Shown: positions 37,143 through 46,646, counted from the first letter of the stretch. The stretch: DNA of 64,000 nt from Alphaproteobacteria bacterium (GCA_020632955.1 JACKEO010000005.1:62001-126000), one strand, 5' to 3'. Numbers and translations are program-made. The notes: generated by a model from the sequence alone, not told the origin.

Positions 37143-38339
37143 GTGCCCCTGATCCCCGCCCTCGTCCTCGGCCTCGCCCATGCGCACGGTCCCGCTCCGG
37201 CGGCCCTGGGGGTGCTCGCCTGGGAGGACGCGGGGTGCGAGGCCGTGCCCGCGGGGCGCACGCCGGCCCTGGTGCGCTCGAACATCGGCCTGCTCGCCCA
37301 CGCGGGTGACGGCACCTACACCTACGGCTGTCCCTCGCGCTGGGGCGACACGGAGCAGGCCCTCGCGGTGGCCGATCCCCGGGGGCAGCAGGTGCTGCTG
37401 GCCGGGAGCGTGGGGGCGTGGTGGTCGCCGGACGCGGGCTGCACCGCGGTGGCGCTCGACCTGCCGCGGGAGGACGTGCCCCTGGACCTGGCGTGGGCCG
37501 GGGATCGGGCCCTGCTGCTCACGCGCCGCTTCGACGACGGCAGCACCGCATTGTGGGGGGCTCGCGACGGCGGGCTGGAGCTGCTGCTGCGCACCGACGC
37601 GCTCGCGGCGGACGGTCTCGCGGTGGGCCCGGACGGGCGCGTGTGGCTGGCTGGCGAGGCGGAGGGGCCCGTGCTGGCGATCTGGGAGGGCGGGGCGCTG
37701 GGGTCCCTGCGTCCGCTCCTCCTGGATCCGGTGCCGGAGCGCCTGCGGCCCCGCCTCGCGGACGCCGACGGGCTGTGGCTGGTGGCCGGTGTCGGCACGC
37801 GCCAGGAGCTCGTGCGGGTGGAGGAGGACGCCGTGCTGCCCACGGGCCTCGGCGGCACCGTGCTCCTCGGACCCGCGCGGCTGGGCGGGGAGGCTGCGGT
37901 GGCGATCGACGGGCGCCTCTGGGGCGAGGGCGCCGAGGGCTGGACCGAGCGCGGGAGCGCCGAGGGCTGGACCTGCCTGGGCACGGGGCCCGCGGGCGCC
38001 TACGCCTGCGCCCTCGACCGCGTGTTCGCGCTGGAGCCCACGGGCGGGCAGCCCCGCGTCACCACCGTCTTCTCGCTGGTGCAGCTCGGCGGACCCGATC
38101 CCTCCTGTCCGGATCCCCAGGGCAGCTGCGCGCTCGAGTGGGCCCACTTCGGCGGCGAGAGCGGGCTGGTGGACACCTCCCCGGCCACCTGCCCGGACGG
38201 CCGGCGGGGCACGCCCGACACGGGGGACACGGGCGCGCCGGGACCGGGGGAGTCCTGCGGCTGCGCCTCGTCGGGAGGCGGCGCGCTCGCCCTGCTGCCC
38301 CTGGCGGGCCTCCTGCGGCGGCGCCGCCGGGCGTGCTAG
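37143..38339 (+). CDS. Exported MYXO-CTERM protein, propeller-like family member B
   Basis: A 398-residue secreted protein with a signal peptide (LIPALVLGLAHA) and a MYXO-CTERM tail (CGCASSGGG, hydrophobic stretch, RRRRR). Block order matches the 29302 protein: PALVRSNIGLLAHAGDG against PLLVRTSVGVFRHDGDG, GAWWSPDAGC against GEVFRSTDGGC, and VTTVFSLVQLG against TTPVFSLKQMS. They are clear paralogues of an undescribed family. The start is uncertain: GTG 37143 directly abuts GGAGG, while a CTG at 37149 would have better spacing. Confidence 0.8.
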   Translation: MPLIPALVLGLAHAHGPAPAALGVLAWEDAGCEAVPAGRTPALVRSNIGLLAHAGDGTYTYGCPSRWGDTEQALAVADPRGQQVLLAGSVGAWWSPDAGCTAVALDLPREDVPLDLAWAGDRALLLTRRFDDGSTALWGARDGGLELLLRTDALAADGLAVGPDGRVWLAGEAEGPVLAIWEGGALGSLRPLLLDPVPERLRPRLADADGLWLVAGVGTRQELVRVEEDAVLPTGLGGTVLLGPARLGGEAAVAIDGRLWGEGAEGWTERGSAEGWTCLGTGPAGAYACALDRVFALEPTGGQPRVTTVFSLVQLGGPDPSCPDPQGSCALEWAHFGGESGLVDTSPATCPDGRRGTPDTGDTGAPGPGESCGCASSGGGALALLPLAGLLRRRRRAC

Positions 38340-38364
38340 CGTCTGCCTCCGCCTGGAGCTCCCC

Positions 38365-39552
38365 ATGCGCCTCCCCCTCGCGACGCTCCTGCTCGGCCTG
38401 GCCTCCTGCGTCGCCACCCTCGACCTGCAGCCGGGATGCGACACCGACTGCGTGGTCGACACGGACGGCGCCGGCGTCGACACGGATCCGGCGCCCCCCG
38501 ACACCGACCCCCCGGCCGACACGGACGCCGACACCGATCCCCCGGCCGACACCGACACCGCACCCCCGCCGCCCACCGCGTCGAGCTGCTTCGACGGCGC
38601 CTTCCTCAACCCGCCCCAGGCGGGTCCCGAGTACGACCAGTTCGGGCCGGTGGTGGGACGCCACTGCGCCGGGACCCACCACCAGGCCATCGACGGCATC
38701 GAGCGCGTGGTCTTCCTCGGCGACTCGGTGACCATGGGCACCCCGCCCACGCAGCAGGCGAAGTACTACCGGAACCAGCTCGCGGCGGCGCTGGCGCGGG
38801 AGTTCGGGCTGCGTGCCCCGGGGCTTGCCTGGCAGGCGCCCGACCTGCTGTCGACCCTGAGCCTCAAGGAGTCGGGCGACTTCGCGAACTGCGCCCGCTT
38901 CGGCGCGCGCACCGACGACCTGCAGCGCGACGGGAACATGGTGGAGCTGTGCTTCCCCGAGAGCAAGCGCGACAAGCGCACCCTCGTCGTGATGACCATG
39001 GGCGGCAACGACATCGCCGCGATCACCCAGGCCGGCCTCGCGGGGCAGGCCACCGACGAGATCTGGGAGGAGGTGCGCGGCTTCGTGGGCCTCCAGGAGG
39101 ACGCGCTGCGCTGGCTCACCGAGGACCCGACGCGCTTCCCGGGCGGCCTCTTCGTGGTGTTCGCGAACCTGCACGAGTTCACCGACGGCACCGGCGACAC
39201 CAGCTCGTGCACCCTCTTCGCCATCTCCGATCTCCTGGGCATCGGCGGCTTCGGCGGGTCCTGGCAGGATCCCACCGCGCTGGAGGACATGGTGATCTGG
39301 GCCAACGAGCAGTACCTGCGGATGGCCGTCGAGACGAAGACCGACATGGTGTTCATGCTCGAGAACTTCTGCGGCCACGGCTGGCGCCACGACGACCCCA
39401 CGGCGCCCTGCTACCGGGGCCCGGGCACGCCCCGCTGGCTCGACCTCACCTGCATCCACCCGAACGCCACGGGCCACACCGCACTCACGGCGCTCTTCAT
39501 GAGCACCATCCTGGACTGCGACTGGCCGACGGGCTGCACGAGCACCCCGTGA
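38365..39552 (+). CDS. SGNH/GDSL-type hydrolase lipoprotein
   Basis: A 395-residue lipoprotein (lipobox LASC) with an Asp-Thr-Pro linker to about residue 72. The SGNH blocks are visible: GDSVTMG (119-125, nucleophile Ser121), GGND (about 215) and a terminal TCIHPNATGH block providing the catalytic His; the family's Gly block II is less certain. It would be a surface esterase or lipase, or a carbohydrate deacetylase. A TAGCGT hexamer at 38337-38342 overlaps the previous stop and may be the -10. Confidence 0.88.
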   Translation: MRLPLATLLLGLASCVATLDLQPGCDTDCVVDTDGAGVDTDPAPPDTDPPADTDADTDPPADTDTAPPPPTASSCFDGAFLNPPQAGPEYDQFGPVVGRHCAGTHHQAIDGIERVVFLGDSVTMGTPPTQQAKYYRNQLAAALAREFGLRAPGLAWQAPDLLSTLSLKESGDFANCARFGARTDDLQRDGNMVELCFPESKRDKRTLVVMTMGGNDIAAITQAGLAGQATDEIWEEVRGFVGLQEDALRWLTEDPTRFPGGLFVVFANLHEFTDGTGDTSSCTLFAISDLLGIGGFGGSWQDPTALEDMVIWANEQYLRMAVETKTDMVFMLENFCGHGWRHDDPTAPCYRGPGTPRWLDLTCIHPNATGHTALTALFMSTILDCDWPTGCTSTP

Positions 39553-39579
39553 TCGGCCTCGGAGGCGGCTGATCCTCCA

Positions 39580-39613
39580 GGGCGCCCAGGCTTCCGCGGC
39601 CTGGGGTGCGCCC
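39580..39613 (+). terminator. Hairpin after the SGNH hydrolase gene
   Basis: GGGCGC (39580-39585) and CCAGGC (39586-39591) pair with GCCTGG (39599-39604) and GCGCCC (39608-39613), with a GGT bulge and a TTCCGCG loop. It lies 27 bases after the stop, so it is a plausible factor-independent terminator without a T-tract. Confidence 0.45.
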
Positions 39614-39644
39614 CGCGGTACCCCTCCGGGCACCGGGAGGTGTG

Positions 39645-40526
39645 GTGTCGGGGCTGCTGCTGGGACTGCTCGTGCTGGGCACCGTGCGTGCGCAGGAGGT
39701 CGCCTGCACGGCGCCAGCGTCCACGCTCGAGCTCGTGCAGGCCGCGGCCCGCGCCGAGGAGGCCTACCGGGCCCTGCTGGCGGGAGAGGACGAGGAGGGC
39801 GCGTGGCGGGCGCTGCACGGCGAGGTGCAGGGCCTCCGCCGGGCCTTGCCCTGTGCGGGCGTGGCACTCACGCCTGCGCTGGCCGCCCGCGTGCACCTCG
39901 CCCTGGGGCTCGAGGCCTTCGCCGCCGCCCGTCCGGAGGAGGCCGAGCTGGCCTTCGCCGCGTCCCGTCGGGCCGCGGGCACGGCCGACCTGCCGTCCTG
40001 GCTCGCCCCCACCGATCCGGAGGCGCGCGCCTTCGCGGCCCTCCCCCTGGAGCTGGGCTGGGAGGTCGAGGTCGCCGCACCGCGGCGGGGTCGGCTGCTG
40101 TGGGATGGCGTGCCCGGACTGCACCGTCCCGGGCCCTGGCCCGTGGTGGTGCAGCTCGAGCACGAGGGCGTGCGGTTCACGCGGCTGGTCGCCGCGGCGG
40201 ATCCGCTGCCGGTCTACCCGCGACGCGCACCCCGCGCGGCCTGGGCCCTGGTGGGCGGTGGAGCGGCCCTCGTGGCGCTCGGGGTGGGCCTGGGTGCGGC
40301 GGGTGGTGCGGAGTTCGCCGCGGCCTGCGCGTCGCAGCCGGGCCAGGCCTGCGTCGACCACGGATCCCGCACCGGCGACGAGGTCGCCGCCTCGGTCGAG
40401 GCGCTCGTCGACGCAGGCCTCCTCGCGGCCGCGGCGGGCGTGGCGGTGGCCGTGGGAGGCGGCGTCTGGCTGGCGGTGGGGGCCCGTCCCACCGCGGCCG
40501 CGGTCGGCGTCGGCAGCCGGTTCTAG
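39645..40526 (+). CDS. Exported hypothetical protein with two C-terminal membrane segments
   Basis: A 293-residue protein: signal peptide to about residue 16 (VRAQ), an Ala-rich helical region (to about 115), a domain with PRRGRLLWDGVPG reminiscent of a PEGA-like motif, then two hydrophobic segments (about 197-222 and 257-282) flanking a Cys-containing loop. Function is unknown. It sits ten bases before the Ser/Thr kinase gene and is probably co-transcribed, so it could be a sensor or substrate. GTG 39645 is favoured by GGGAGG four bases upstream. Confidence 0.75.
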   Translation: MSGLLLGLLVLGTVRAQEVACTAPASTLELVQAAARAEEAYRALLAGEDEEGAWRALHGEVQGLRRALPCAGVALTPALAARVHLALGLEAFAAARPEEAELAFAASRRAAGTADLPSWLAPTDPEARAFAALPLELGWEVEVAAPRRGRLLWDGVPGLHRPGPWPVVVQLEHEGVRFTRLVAAADPLPVYPRRAPRAAWALVGGGAALVALGVGLGAAGGAEFAAACASQPGQACVDHGSRTGDEVAASVEALVDAGLLAAAAGVAVAVGGGVWLAVGARPTAAAVGVGSRF

Positions 40527-40535
40527 GGGGCGACG

Positions 40536-41930
40536 ATGCGCTTCCACGTGCGCGAGCGGATCGGTGAGGGGGCCTTCGGTGCGGTGTACCGGGCCGAGCT
40601 GGAGGAGGCGGGCGGTGGGCTGCGCCCCGTGGCCCTGAAGGTGCTGCGCCCCGACGCCCCCGGCGGCACCGAGGCGCTCGCCCGGCTGCACGACGAGGCG
40701 CGCCTGCTGGGCCTCGTGCGCCATCGGGTGCTCGTGGCCGTGCATGGGCTGGTGCGGCTGCCGCTCGGGTGGACCCTGGTGCTCGAGCACGTCGAGGGGG
40801 CGGATCTCAGCGCGCTCGTGGCCTCGGGCCCGTTGCCGCCCACCGTGGTGCTGGAGGTGGTGGAGGAGCTGGCCTCTGCCCTCGACGCGGCCTGGCACGC
40901 GCGGCGCTGGGGGCGTGCGCTCCGGGTGCTGCATCGCGACCTGAAGCCGTCGAACGTGCGCATCACGCCGTGGGGGGCGGTGCGGCTGCTCGATCTGGGT
41001 GCGGCCAAGGCGGCCGATCCCTGGCGGCGCGCCCACACCGAGGCTGTGGCGTGGGGCACGCCGCGGTACCTCGCGCCCGAGCGCCTCCAGGGCGTCGACC
41101 GCACCGAAGGCGACGTGTTCTCGCTCGGCCTGGTGCTCCTCGACGCGCTGGCCGGAGAGCCGGAGCAGGCGGCCGCGCGCTCCGCGGAGGCCTGCCGCGC
41201 CCACGCGGTGGCCGTCGTCGACGCCCTGCCGGGGCTGGGGGAGGCGGCGCGCGACCAGCTGCGGGGGCTGGTGCTCGCCTGCCTCGCCTCGGTGCCCGAG
41301 GCCCGCCCCACGCCCGGCGTGCTCGCGGCGCGCTGCCGGGCCCTCCGACGAGGCCTGGAGGGGCCGGATCTGGCGCAGTGGGCACCCGCGCGTGTCGCGG
41401 CGGCGCGGGTGGGCTCCCCGCCGGTGCGCGACGCCTGGTGCGGTCGGGTGGTGCATCCCGGAGCAGGCTCCACCGGGCGCGTGCTCCGGCCGCTGGCGGC
41501 CGTGATCAGCGGCGTCGCCGTCACGTGCTGGGCCGCTGCCGGTGCGGTGGTCGCCCTCGCCGCGGCGCCCGCGCCCGCGCCCGAGGGTCCCGCGGTGGCC
41601 GCGCCCGCCGTCGAGGGCACGCTCGGCGCGTCGCTGGTGGAGGTGTCGCCCGCGGTGCCCGTCCTCCAGGGGACTCCGCCGCCCCGTCCGGCCGCACGCC
41701 CGGTGCGACCGTCCACGGAGGCGCGGCTCGAGCTCGTCGATGGTCCGGCCGGTGCCGTGCTGCGAGGTCCCGACGGCCTCGAGGGGCCCCCCGGTGCCGT
41801 GGCGCCAGGGCGTCACGAGGTGTGGGCACCCTTCGGCGGGCGTCTGGTGCAGTGGGCCACTGCGGACGTGGCGGCGGGCGAGCGGGTCAGCCTCCGCTGC
41901 CAGGCGCGCCGGCCGGCGTGTCGCCGCTGA
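40536..41930 (+). CDS. Membrane Ser/Thr protein kinase with PEGA-like periplasmic tail
   Basis: A 464-residue Hanks-type kinase. Catalytic features are intact: IGEGAFGAVY (9-18), Lys35 in VALK, HRDLKPSN (133-140), DLG at the DFG position (153-155) and the GTPRYLAPE activation-segment block. A transmembrane segment (about 318-345) leads to a Pro/Ala-rich linker and a C-terminal domain with ELVDGPAGAVLRGPDG, similar to PEGA domains. It likely transduces an envelope signal. Its 3' end overlaps the convergent MopE gene by 44 bases. Together with 39645 it forms a two-gene unit. Confidence 0.9.
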   Translation: MRFHVRERIGEGAFGAVYRAELEEAGGGLRPVALKVLRPDAPGGTEALARLHDEARLLGLVRHRVLVAVHGLVRLPLGWTLVLEHVEGADLSALVASGPLPPTVVLEVVEELASALDAAWHARRWGRALRVLHRDLKPSNVRITPWGAVRLLDLGAAKAADPWRRAHTEAVAWGTPRYLAPERLQGVDRTEGDVFSLGLVLLDALAGEPEQAAARSAEACRAHAVAVVDALPGLGEAARDQLRGLVLACLASVPEARPTPGVLAARCRALRRGLEGPDLAQWAPARVAAARVGSPPVRDAWCGRVVHPGAGSTGRVLRPLAAVISGVAVTCWAAAGAVVALAAAPAPAPEGPAVAAPAVEGTLGASLVEVSPAVPVLQGTPPPRPAARPVRPSTEARLELVDGPAGAVLRGPDGLEGPPGAVAPGRHEVWAPFGGRLVQWATADVAAGERVSLRCQARRPACRR

Positions 41931-44760
41931 CCCCGGGCCCGGGGAGGGGCGCGGGCGGCGTGCCCCAGCACACGGGCAGGGCCTGCGGGTCGAGGCCGCA
42001 GGCGTGGGTGCTGCCCACGGCCAGGGCCTCCAGGGGTCCGGCGGGTGCCGTGGGCGCATCGCCCCAGCAGGTCGGGTCGCCGGACGGGGTGAGGGCGCAG
42101 GCCGCGGCGCCGTCCAACGCCACCTCGTCGAAGCGCAGCAGCGGCTCCGCGGGCGCCCCGGTCACCACCGGCGCCGTGCATCCCCAGCAGGTGAGCGCGC
42201 CTCGGGGGTCGAGGCCGCACGTGGCGCCGTCGCCCAGGGCGAGCGCGGCGAGGGGCACGGTGGGGCTGGCGCCGCAGGCGTCGGGGCCCCAGCAGGTGGC
42301 CTGGCCGTCGGGGTCGAGGCCGCAGGCGAGGTCGTCGCCCACGGCGAGGCGGTCCAGGCCCGCCAGGTCGTCGGGGGCCTCCAGGCCTCCCCAGCAGGTG
42401 GGCGCGCCGTCCCCGTCGAGGGCGCAGCCCGCGCCGCGCCCCAGGGCGAGCGCCGTCCAGCCCGTGCCCGCGGGCGGTGCCGCGCGTGGCGCGTCCTCGG
42501 TGCCCTCGCAGGCGAGGGCACCGTCGGGCGTCAGCGCGCAGACCACGTCGCCCGACGCGGCGAGGGCCACGGCAGAGGTCGTGGGAGCGTCCACGCCGGT
42601 GCACACCACGGCGCCGTCCGTGCGGCGCGCGCAGGTGAAGTCGGCGCCTGCGGCCAGCTCGGCCCAGGGGCAGGTCACGCCCCAGGCGGTGCGCGTGTCG
42701 TCGCAGTCGCGGGCGTCGGCCACGTGCCCGGCCGGCGCGGTGCACGCCATGCGGGGGAAGGCAGGGTCGCCGAGCAGGTCGCCGTCCACGTCGGGCCACC
42801 AGAGCGGGGCGTCGGCGAGCAGGGGGTCGGCGTCGCCCTCCAGCTCGTTGCAGTTCTCGTCGCCGGGGGCGCACAGCTCGGCGGCGCCCGGGTGCACGTC
42901 GAGGCGCGCGTCGTCGCAGTCGCCGAGGCCCGAGGCGGCTCCGGGCACGTCGCAGTCCACGCCGAGCACCGACACCACCACGCCCACGCCCCAGCCGTCG
43001 CCGTCCACGTCGGCGAAGCACAGCTCGCGTCCGTCGCAGGTGCTGTCGCGCCCGTCGGCGATCACCTCCTGGGCGCCGGGGTGCACGAAGGGATCGTCGT
43101 CGGCGCAGTCGCCGCCCAGGCGGGCCAGGCCCTCCTCCGCGCAGGTGACCAGGGTGGAGGGGGCCGTGGCCTGGCCGCCCCAGCCGTCGTCGTCGCCGTC
43201 CACCAGGCAGAGCTCCACGCCGTCGCAGTCCGCGTCCACGCCGTCGGCCGGGGTCTCGGGGGCCTCGGGGTGCACGTCGGCGCGCAGGTCGTTGCAGTCG
43301 CCCGCGCGGTCCACGTACTGGTTGGGCCGCGTGCACAGGGCGATGGCCTCGGCGGGCGCGCCCCACCCGTCGGCGTCCTTGTCGTGCCAGAAGGTGAAGC
43401 GCTGGGTGGTGGGGTCGTCGTCGCGGCAGTCCAGCGCGCTGCTGCCGTGGCCCTCGACGTCGCAGCTCGTGCCCTCGATCAGGCCCACGGTGGTGCCCGC
43501 GATGCCGTCGCCGTCGGCGTCGACGAAGCAGGCGATGAGGCCGTCGCAGTCCTCGTCCAGGCCGTTGCCCGGCGACTCGGTGGCACCCGGGTGACGCACG
43601 GCGAGCCGGTCGTCGCAGTCGTCGCCCACCGAGGCTGTCCACTCGCCGAGGGGAGCGCAGGCCCGGCGACCGGAGTCGGGGTCGCCGTGGTCGTCCTGGT
43701 CGCGGTCGCGGTACCAGGTGCTGCCGCCGGCCAGGTCGTCGTCCTCGTCGTCCACCTTCTGGTCGCAGTCGTCGTCGCGGCCGTTGCACAGCTCGGGCCT
43801 GCCCGGCGCGGTGGTGTCACGCGCATCGTCGCAGTCGCCCGCGAGCGCCACGGCGTCGGTGGGCTGCAGGCAGGCGAGGATCACGGCATCGGCGTTGCCC
43901 GCGCCGTCCCCGTCGGCGTCGCGGTACCAGGTGGACGGGTCGGTGGCGTCGTCGTCCAGGTCGCCGATCACGCCGTCGCAGTCGCGGTCCACCGGGCCGC
44001 AGCGCTCCTGCGCCCCCGGGCGGATCGACGGCGAGCCGTCGTCGCAGTCGTCGTTCGTGGGGCTGTCGCCGCCGCCATGGCAGGTGGCGGCCTGGCCCGG
44101 CCGCGCATCCCCCTGGCCGAAGCCGTCCCGGTCCACGTCGGGGTAGCAGTGGTCCACGCCGTCGCAGTCCTGGTCGATGTCGTCGCCGGGCACCTCGGCG
44201 GCGCCCGGGTGGGTGGTGGCCACCAGGTCGTCGCAGTCGGGCGCGCCTCCGGCCGCGCGGAAGCCGGGCGCCCGCTCGCAGCCGCCATAGGCGGTGACGG
44301 GGTCGCCGAAGCCGTCGTCGTCGCGATCCAGCCACCAGCGCGGCGGCTCGGCCACGTCGTCCACCCGCCCGTTGCAGTCCTCGTCCACCCGGTCGCAGCG
44401 CTCGGTGGCGTCGGGGTGCCGTGCGGGATCGCCGTCGTCGCAGTCGGTGGGGGTGCCGGACAGGCCGGGCAGGTCGCAGGCGAGGGGCCCGGGCGTGGTG
44501 GCGGTGGCGCCGTGACCGTCCCCGTCGGCGTCCACATGGCAGGCCTCCAGGCCGTCGCAGTCCTGGTCGATGCCGTCGGCAGGGATCTCGCGCAGGCCGG
44601 GCGCGCGCGCCGGGTCGGTGTCGTCGCAGTCCGCGTCGGCCGACACGCCGTCGCCGTCCTCGTCCACCCGGTCGACGTCGGTGTCGTCCGGGGGCCCGTC
44701 GGGAGGGGCGGCGCCGCACGCGGCGAGCACGCCGAGCAGCAGGACGGCGAGGCGTGGCAT
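41887..44760 (-). CDS. Lipoprotein with MopE repeats and RCC1/BLIP-II-like C-terminus
   Basis: A 957-residue surface lipoprotein (VLAACG lipobox). Residues about 25-665 carry roughly ten MopE-type units (DGIDQDCDG, NGRDDDCDQ, NGLDEDCDG, DGVDADCDG and related, each preceded by a GDCDD-type block). Residues about 680-950 contain repeats of the pattern CxLxxDGxxxCWG with two Cys per unit, as in bacterial RCC1-like propellers. The last 15 codons overlap the convergent kinase gene (41887-41930). It is a modular relative of the 4180 and 30551 proteins, with a different C-terminal module. GGGGAG precedes the ATG. Confidence 0.85.
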   Translation of the reverse strand: MPRLAVLLLGVLAACGAAPPDGPPDDTDVDRVDEDGDGVSADADCDDTDPARAPGLREIPADGIDQDCDGLEACHVDADGDGHGATATTPGPLACDLPGLSGTPTDCDDGDPARHPDATERCDRVDEDCNGRVDDVAEPPRWWLDRDDDGFGDPVTAYGGCERAPGFRAAGGAPDCDDLVATTHPGAAEVPGDDIDQDCDGVDHCYPDVDRDGFGQGDARPGQAATCHGGGDSPTNDDCDDGSPSIRPGAQERCGPVDRDCDGVIGDLDDDATDPSTWYRDADGDGAGNADAVILACLQPTDAVALAGDCDDARDTTAPGRPELCNGRDDDCDQKVDDEDDDLAGGSTWYRDRDQDDHGDPDSGRRACAPLGEWTASVGDDCDDRLAVRHPGATESPGNGLDEDCDGLIACFVDADGDGIAGTTVGLIEGTSCDVEGHGSSALDCRDDDPTTQRFTFWHDKDADGWGAPAEAIALCTRPNQYVDRAGDCNDLRADVHPEAPETPADGVDADCDGVELCLVDGDDDGWGGQATAPSTLVTCAEEGLARLGGDCADDDPFVHPGAQEVIADGRDSTCDGRELCFADVDGDGWGVGVVVSVLGVDCDVPGAASGLGDCDDARLDVHPGAAELCAPGDENCNELEGDADPLLADAPLWWPDVDGDLLGDPAFPRMACTAPAGHVADARDCDDTRTAWGVTCPWAELAAGADFTCARRTDGAVVCTGVDAPTTSAVALAASGDVVCALTPDGALACEGTEDAPRAAPPAGTGWTALALGRGAGCALDGDGAPTCWGGLEAPDDLAGLDRLAVGDDLACGLDPDGQATCWGPDACGASPTVPLAALALGDGATCGLDPRGALTCWGCTAPVVTGAPAEPLLRFDEVALDGAAACALTPSGDPTCWGDAPTAPAGPLEALAVGSTHACGLDPQALPVCWGTPPAPLPGPGVSGDTPAGAPGSGG

Positions 44761-44821
44761 CCGGCTCCCCGAGGGTGGGGTCGCAGGGTGCCCGATCGTC
44801 GCGTCGCCTGCCACAGCGGGC

Positions 44822-45586
44822 TCAGCGGATCGTGTACCCGCCGTCCACCGCGAGGGTGTGGCCGGTGACGTAGCGGCTCTCGTCGCTCGCGAGGAACACG
44901 GCGGCGCCGGCCAGATCCTCGGGCTGCGCGATGTCGCCCATCGCCGTGCGCCCGGCGAAGGCCTCGCGCAGCTCGGGCGAGGCGGTGAGCGCCGCGGCCA
45001 GGCGGGTCTCCACCAACCCCGGCGCCAGGGCGTTCACGCGGATGCCCCCGCCGCCCAGCTCGATGGCCAGGGTCTGCGTCATCGCGATGAGGGCCGCCTT
45101 GGTGAGACCGTACACGCCCTGCAGCGGCGCCGAGCGGATGCCGAGGATGCTGGACGTGTTCACGATGCTGCCGGGGCGCTCCGCCGCGAGCAGGTGACGC
45201 ACCACCGCCCGCGTGAGCGCGAAGGGGCCCTTGAGGTTCACCTCGAAGGTCTTGTCCCACGCCGTCCAGTCCACCTCGAGCATCGGGCCGAAGTGCGGGT
45301 TCGTGCCGGCGTTGTTCACCAGGACGTCGATGAGGCCGTGCTCGGCCACCAGCGCGTCGACGGCCTCGGGGACGCCGTCGAGGTGGCCCACGTGCAGCGC
45401 GACCCCGTGGACCTCGCCGCCGGTGGCCTGCTGGATGCGCGCCACCGCGGCCTCGACGTTCGCGGGCTTGCGGGAGGCCACGATCGTGCGGGCGCCCTCG
45501 GCCGCGAAGGCCGTGGCGATGGCCTCGCCGATGCCGCGCGTGCCGCCCGTGACGAGGGCCACCTTGCCCGAGAGCCTGCCTGCCAT
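44822..45586 (-). CDS. Short-chain dehydrogenase/reductase (FabG/DHRS4-like)
   Basis: A 254-residue classical SDR. TGGTRGIG (13-20) binds the dinucleotide; NNAG (91-94), Asn117, Ser145 or 146, Tyr159 and Lys163 form the catalytic tetrad. Arg39 in ASRKP, after the second strand, suggests NADP(H). The HVGHLD and NPHFGP motifs place it nearer the DHRS4-type SDRs than FabG. The substrate, a carbonyl or hydroxyacyl compound, is not determined. The last residues AVDGGYTIR match the family end. Confidence 0.9.
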   Translation of the reverse strand: MAGRLSGKVALVTGGTRGIGEAIATAFAAEGARTIVASRKPANVEAAVARIQQATGGEVHGVALHVGHLDGVPEAVDALVAEHGLIDVLVNNAGTNPHFGPMLEVDWTAWDKTFEVNLKGPFALTRAVVRHLLAAERPGSIVNTSSILGIRSAPLQGVYGLTKAALIAMTQTLAIELGGGGIRVNALAPGLVETRLAAALTASPELREAFAGRTAMGDIAQPEDLAGAAVFLASDESRYVTGHTLAVDGGYTIR

Positions 45587-45696
45587 CCTGCCTCCCTGCG
45601 CCGACGGGCTTGCACCGGCCGGCCGTACCTCGTAGCTCGCGGTGGCGTCGTGGCGAGCGCTCGCGTACCATCGGCGCGCCCAGGTCCGGAGACCCC

Positions 45697-46635
45697 ATGT
45701 TCCACACCGTGCTCACCGCAGATCTCCCCAGCGTGGAGCGCCCTGGCGCGGCCCCGGGCGACGACGAGTTCGCCCGCACCCACGACCGGGTCAGCTACGG
45801 CAGCGCCCACCTGCTCGAGCTGCTGCGCGCGGCCTTCGACGCGGCCGGCGTCCGCGACATCGCCTTCCTGCGCATCGACGACGACGTGGTCTACGAGGAC
45901 CCCGACGCCACCGCCGACGACGAGGTGGGCCAGCTCATGGAGCGCGCCGCCCAGTCGGGCTTCCTCGGCCGTCCCTTCTTCCGGATCACGATGGCGCTGA
46001 GCCACCACGAGGAGGGGGTCTTCCACGCGGTGGAGGTGGAGCTGCGCACGGCCGTGCCGGCGGGCGAGCCCGAGATGACCGTCACGGTGTCCTCGCGGCC
46101 CGACTGGGCCTTCCCGGAGCCGAACGAGACCACCGCGGCCTTCGCGCAGCGCATCCGCTCCCAGGCGGGCCGCAGCGGCCCGGTGGCGGCCCTGGCCCGC
46201 GTGCAGGCGCTGCGCGACCGGCTGCTCACGTCGATGCGCGATGCCTTCGCGGCCTCCACGGTGGCCGCGGGCGAGACCACCCTGCGCATGGTGCGCCCCG
46301 ACCTGGAGCACCTCGAGCCCATCGGGCGCCTGGGCCTCGGGCGCGGTCAGCCGGGCATGCGCTTCTCCCTCGCGCCCGACGGTCGGCCGGGTCTGTGGGA
46401 GGACGTCTTCCTCCGCCAGTACGAGGACCCCACGCTCGTGCTGCGGAACGTCATGCTGCTCGAGGCCATGATGTCGGACGGCCACCTGCGCCAGCCGTGG
46501 GTGCAGGTGGTGGACGTCACCGGTCGCGTGCTCTTCGACGGCACGAAGGCCCGGTGGTTCGAGGACTGGCCGTGGCGGCGTCGCTTCGAGCTCGACGCGA
46601 TGCCCTCGGGCGACCTGGCCTTCCGCCGCACCTGA
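45697..46635 (+). CDS. Hypothetical protein, cytoplasmic
   Basis: A 312-residue protein of unknown function. It begins MFHTVLTADLPSVERPG and is mixed alpha/beta, with an acidic DDDVVYEDPD stretch (about 65-75) and no signal peptide, TM or recognised motif. GGAG lies five bases before the ATG. It is flanked by a divergent SDR gene and a convergent coiled-coil protein. Its codon use resembles its neighbours, so it is likely a real gene. Confidence 0.7.
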   Translation: MFHTVLTADLPSVERPGAAPGDDEFARTHDRVSYGSAHLLELLRAAFDAAGVRDIAFLRIDDDVVYEDPDATADDEVGQLMERAAQSGFLGRPFFRITMALSHHEEGVFHAVEVELRTAVPAGEPEMTVTVSSRPDWAFPEPNETTAAFAQRIRSQAGRSGPVAALARVQALRDRLLTSMRDAFAASTVAAGETTLRMVRPDLEHLEPIGRLGLGRGQPGMRFSLAPDGRPGLWEDVFLRQYEDPTLVLRNVMLLEAMMSDGHLRQPWVQVVDVTGRVLFDGTKARWFEDWPWRRRFELDAMPSGDLAFRRT

Positions 46636-46646
46636 CGGGCGGACGG

